Source: Symbiodinium natans (taxonomy: Eukaryota; Sar; Dinophyceae; Suessiales; Symbiodiniaceae). Taken from it: a DNA stretch of 64,000 nt. The DNA lies in assembly GCA_905221605.1 (NCBI GenBank), contig CAJNDS010002492.1:62001-126000 (forward strand). Direction: 5' to 3'. Position numbers and translations under genes: made by a program. Shown piece after piece: positions 62,501 to 64,000 of this stretch. The first letter of the stretch is position 1, and every line of letters begins with the position of its first letter. Under the pieces are notes generated by a model. It was not told the origin of the DNA, made no database searches, and saw only the letters and a program-made list of their open reading frames with translations.

Positions 62501-63710
62501 CATTGAGCCCTAAGCCCTAAACCCTAAACCCTGCTGGATCCCACTGGATCCCTGTGGAGTTTGTGCACTTCAGACGAAACCGCGCCTCGTCCGAGGAGCA
62601 GGGACGTCGCATGCCGATCCGAGGCTGAGTTGGGGGCTTTCCGAAAATAGGGGTTTAGGGTTTAGGCTTTAGGGTTCAGGGATCCGAAATGAGGACTATA
62701 ATAGTACTTGGGGGTATCTTCGGGGTACCCCTATTTTGCGAAACGCCAGTTGTTTAAGAGATCTTAAACTCGGGGCCACTTTGTTTTGTTTGTGTTGTGT
62801 GTGTGCCCGCGGCCTATAAGCCCTAATCAAAGCCCTTTACCCTTTCAGCCCTAAACCCTAAACCCTAAACCCTAAACCCTAAACCCTAAACCCTAAACCC
62901 ACATCGTGGACCAGGTCGGAGCTACCTGGCATACGCTCCCACTACGACCCACGCCTGTGCATCTTTCCAACTTCTAGTGAGGGTCTAGGGTTTAGGGTTT
63001 AGGGAGGCTGCATAGAGGTATTCTGATCCTGCGCCTGCCTTGTCGGGACCTTGCCTCGTTGGATCATGAAAAGCCAGGGGAGTTTAGGGTTTAGGGTTCA
63101 GGGTTTAGGGTTTTGGGTTTGTGTCTTAGGGTTTAAGGGTTTAGGGTTCAACCAGAAAACCGGAACTTCGACACCCGGGCAGGCACAAACGTGGCGGCTG
63201 GACCCTGTCAATAAGGCAAAGATCAGCTGCAAGAGCGTGTGCCGTAGCTTACGAAAATCAGGGGCCCAACATATAGACCCCCAAGGACTCCCCCTATAAG
63301 TTGGACTATAATAGGGCATCCCCAAATTTCAGAAACCCCTAGGTTAAGTATTTGAACCATAAACCCTTTTAGGGTTCACTAACGGCCCAAGGAAATTACC
63401 GTGTGGCCGGGCGACGCCCTAGATCGAGTGGATTTCGGGCCGGCGAGAGGAACCGGCTTGGTATAGTCTATCAAAAGCCTTAAACCCTAAACCCTATAAA
63501 CCCTATAAACCCTATGCTGCCCGTACCCACTGCTCAGCCTCCGTAGCTTCGGTGGTGCTGCAGTCAACGCGTTTTGGGTTTAGGGTTTCGGGCTTAGGGT
63601 GTAGGGCTCTTAAGTGGTGCGCAGATTAAGTTTTTGTGTGCCCCGTGCGGCTTAGAGACGAACAGCTACTGTGGATTGTTGAGGGGGTGGGCATGCCTGC
63701 CAGTTCTTTA
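62501..63710. other. Intergenic DNA, no confident gene
   Basis: CCCTAAA block at 62850-62900. 62637-62745 begins TTTCCGAAAATAGGGG and ends CCCCTATTTTGCGAAA, a further inverted-repeat element with telomere-like units inside. Degenerate TTTAGGG at 63082-63150. Confidence 0.45.
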
Positions 63711-63807
63711 CTAGGATGGCCCTTCAAACCCTCTGAAAAATATTCCTAAATATGGTCCTCTTAAACCCAATAAGGGAAAATATAAAATATCCCAAGGGCC
63801 TACCTAG
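63711..63807. mobile_element. Family A introner, intact 97-bp copy
   Basis: By eye identical to 19884-19980. Flanks are TTTA on the left and ATTT on the right. Confidence 0.75.
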
Positions 63808-64000
63808 ATTTACAAAGGCCCTAACTTTTAGGGGGCTTCCAAACAAAGCAGGGCTTTGCGCATCGCAAGCTACCTCCTGGAGGTGAACGCATTCTACGCG
63901 CCAGGGTTTGGGGGCCTGAGGGTGCCGGAGAAACGGGCAGACTCGCTCTTTGACCCGGATTTGGTAGGGTTTAGGGTTTAGGCCACCAGAAACATCCATT
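63808..64000. other. Right edge, possible exon on the minus strand
   Basis: 63840-63970 is GC-rich and open on the minus strand (VKERVCPFLRHPQAPKPWRV), bounded by telomere-like units and the family A element. Too short to assign. Confidence 0.25.

Noticed and set aside
8451-64000. Plant origin because of TTTAGGG repeats
   Set aside because: Dinoflagellates share this telomere unit, and GC/GA splice donors with AG|G acceptors, introners and the CCCH protein fit a dinoflagellate much better.

Overview
The window has two unlike halves. Bases 1 to about 8,440 are AT-rich, densely packed and intronless, and carry a virus-type particle module: a capsid-associated protein (cut by the window edge), a lipase-fold protein, a major capsid protein, a fibre with a C-terminal S74-type chaperone domain, an A32-like packaging ATPase and several small accessory ORFs. 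AT-rich hairpins sit at three gene ends and TATATA-like motifs sit next to several start codons. This looks like a polinton-like virus, virophage or related dsDNA element (inference; no polymerase, integrase or left end is visible).

From about 8.5 kb to the end the DNA is GC-richer, sparse in genes and peppered with TTTAGGG/CCCTAAA blocks. The host looks like a dinoflagellate: genes are split into tiny exons by short introns with GC or GA (rarely GT) donors and AG|G acceptors, there is a C-X8-C-X5-C-X3-H zinc-finger protein, and there is a tandem array of near-identical genes. I reconstructed two split genes by eye. One is a protein kinase with a PH domain (minus strand, about 13.43 to 8.76 kb, 16 exons seen, one junction tentative, no 3' end). 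The other is a complete CCCH zinc-finger protein (minus strand, 56,982 to 54,969; 8 exons, 329 aa, frame intact through every junction). Almost every intron is a short terminal-inverted-repeat element flanked by a roughly 4-bp duplication of exon sequence. These are introners: transposable elements that become introns.

At least eight introner families recur (called A to H here), inside genes and in intergenic DNA. A: CTAGGATGGCC...GGCCTACCTAG. B: CTTGGTAGCCCAGT...ACTGGGCTACCAAG. C: CTTAGGTGCTGAGT...ACTCAGCACCTAAG. D: TTGGGATGTT...AACATCCCAA. E: CCTGGGAC...GTCCCAGG. F: core AGCTGTTTCTTAGGAATT. G: TTGCTTAAGAACCCC...GGAGTTCTTAAGCAA. H: core CCCTTAAAGGGTATATA. Telomere-like blocks lie inside many introners, and one kinase intron is nothing but telomeric repeat between two copies of a 23-bp exon sequence.

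Between 38.7 and 45.8 kb lie three head-to-tail, intronless, near-identical genes for 574-aa proteins: an N-terminal MGNQ-C acylation signal, a TIR-like domain (SHQW ... WLDWFAIPQ ... RGWCMAEL) and C-terminal ankyrin repeats. The remaining DNA is mostly telomere-like blocks, scattered introners, one Tc1/mariner-like MITE, simple repeats and exon-like scraps that I could not assemble. The kinase gene runs into the virus-like island and loses its 3' end there, so the island may have inserted into that gene; an assembly join is the alternative.
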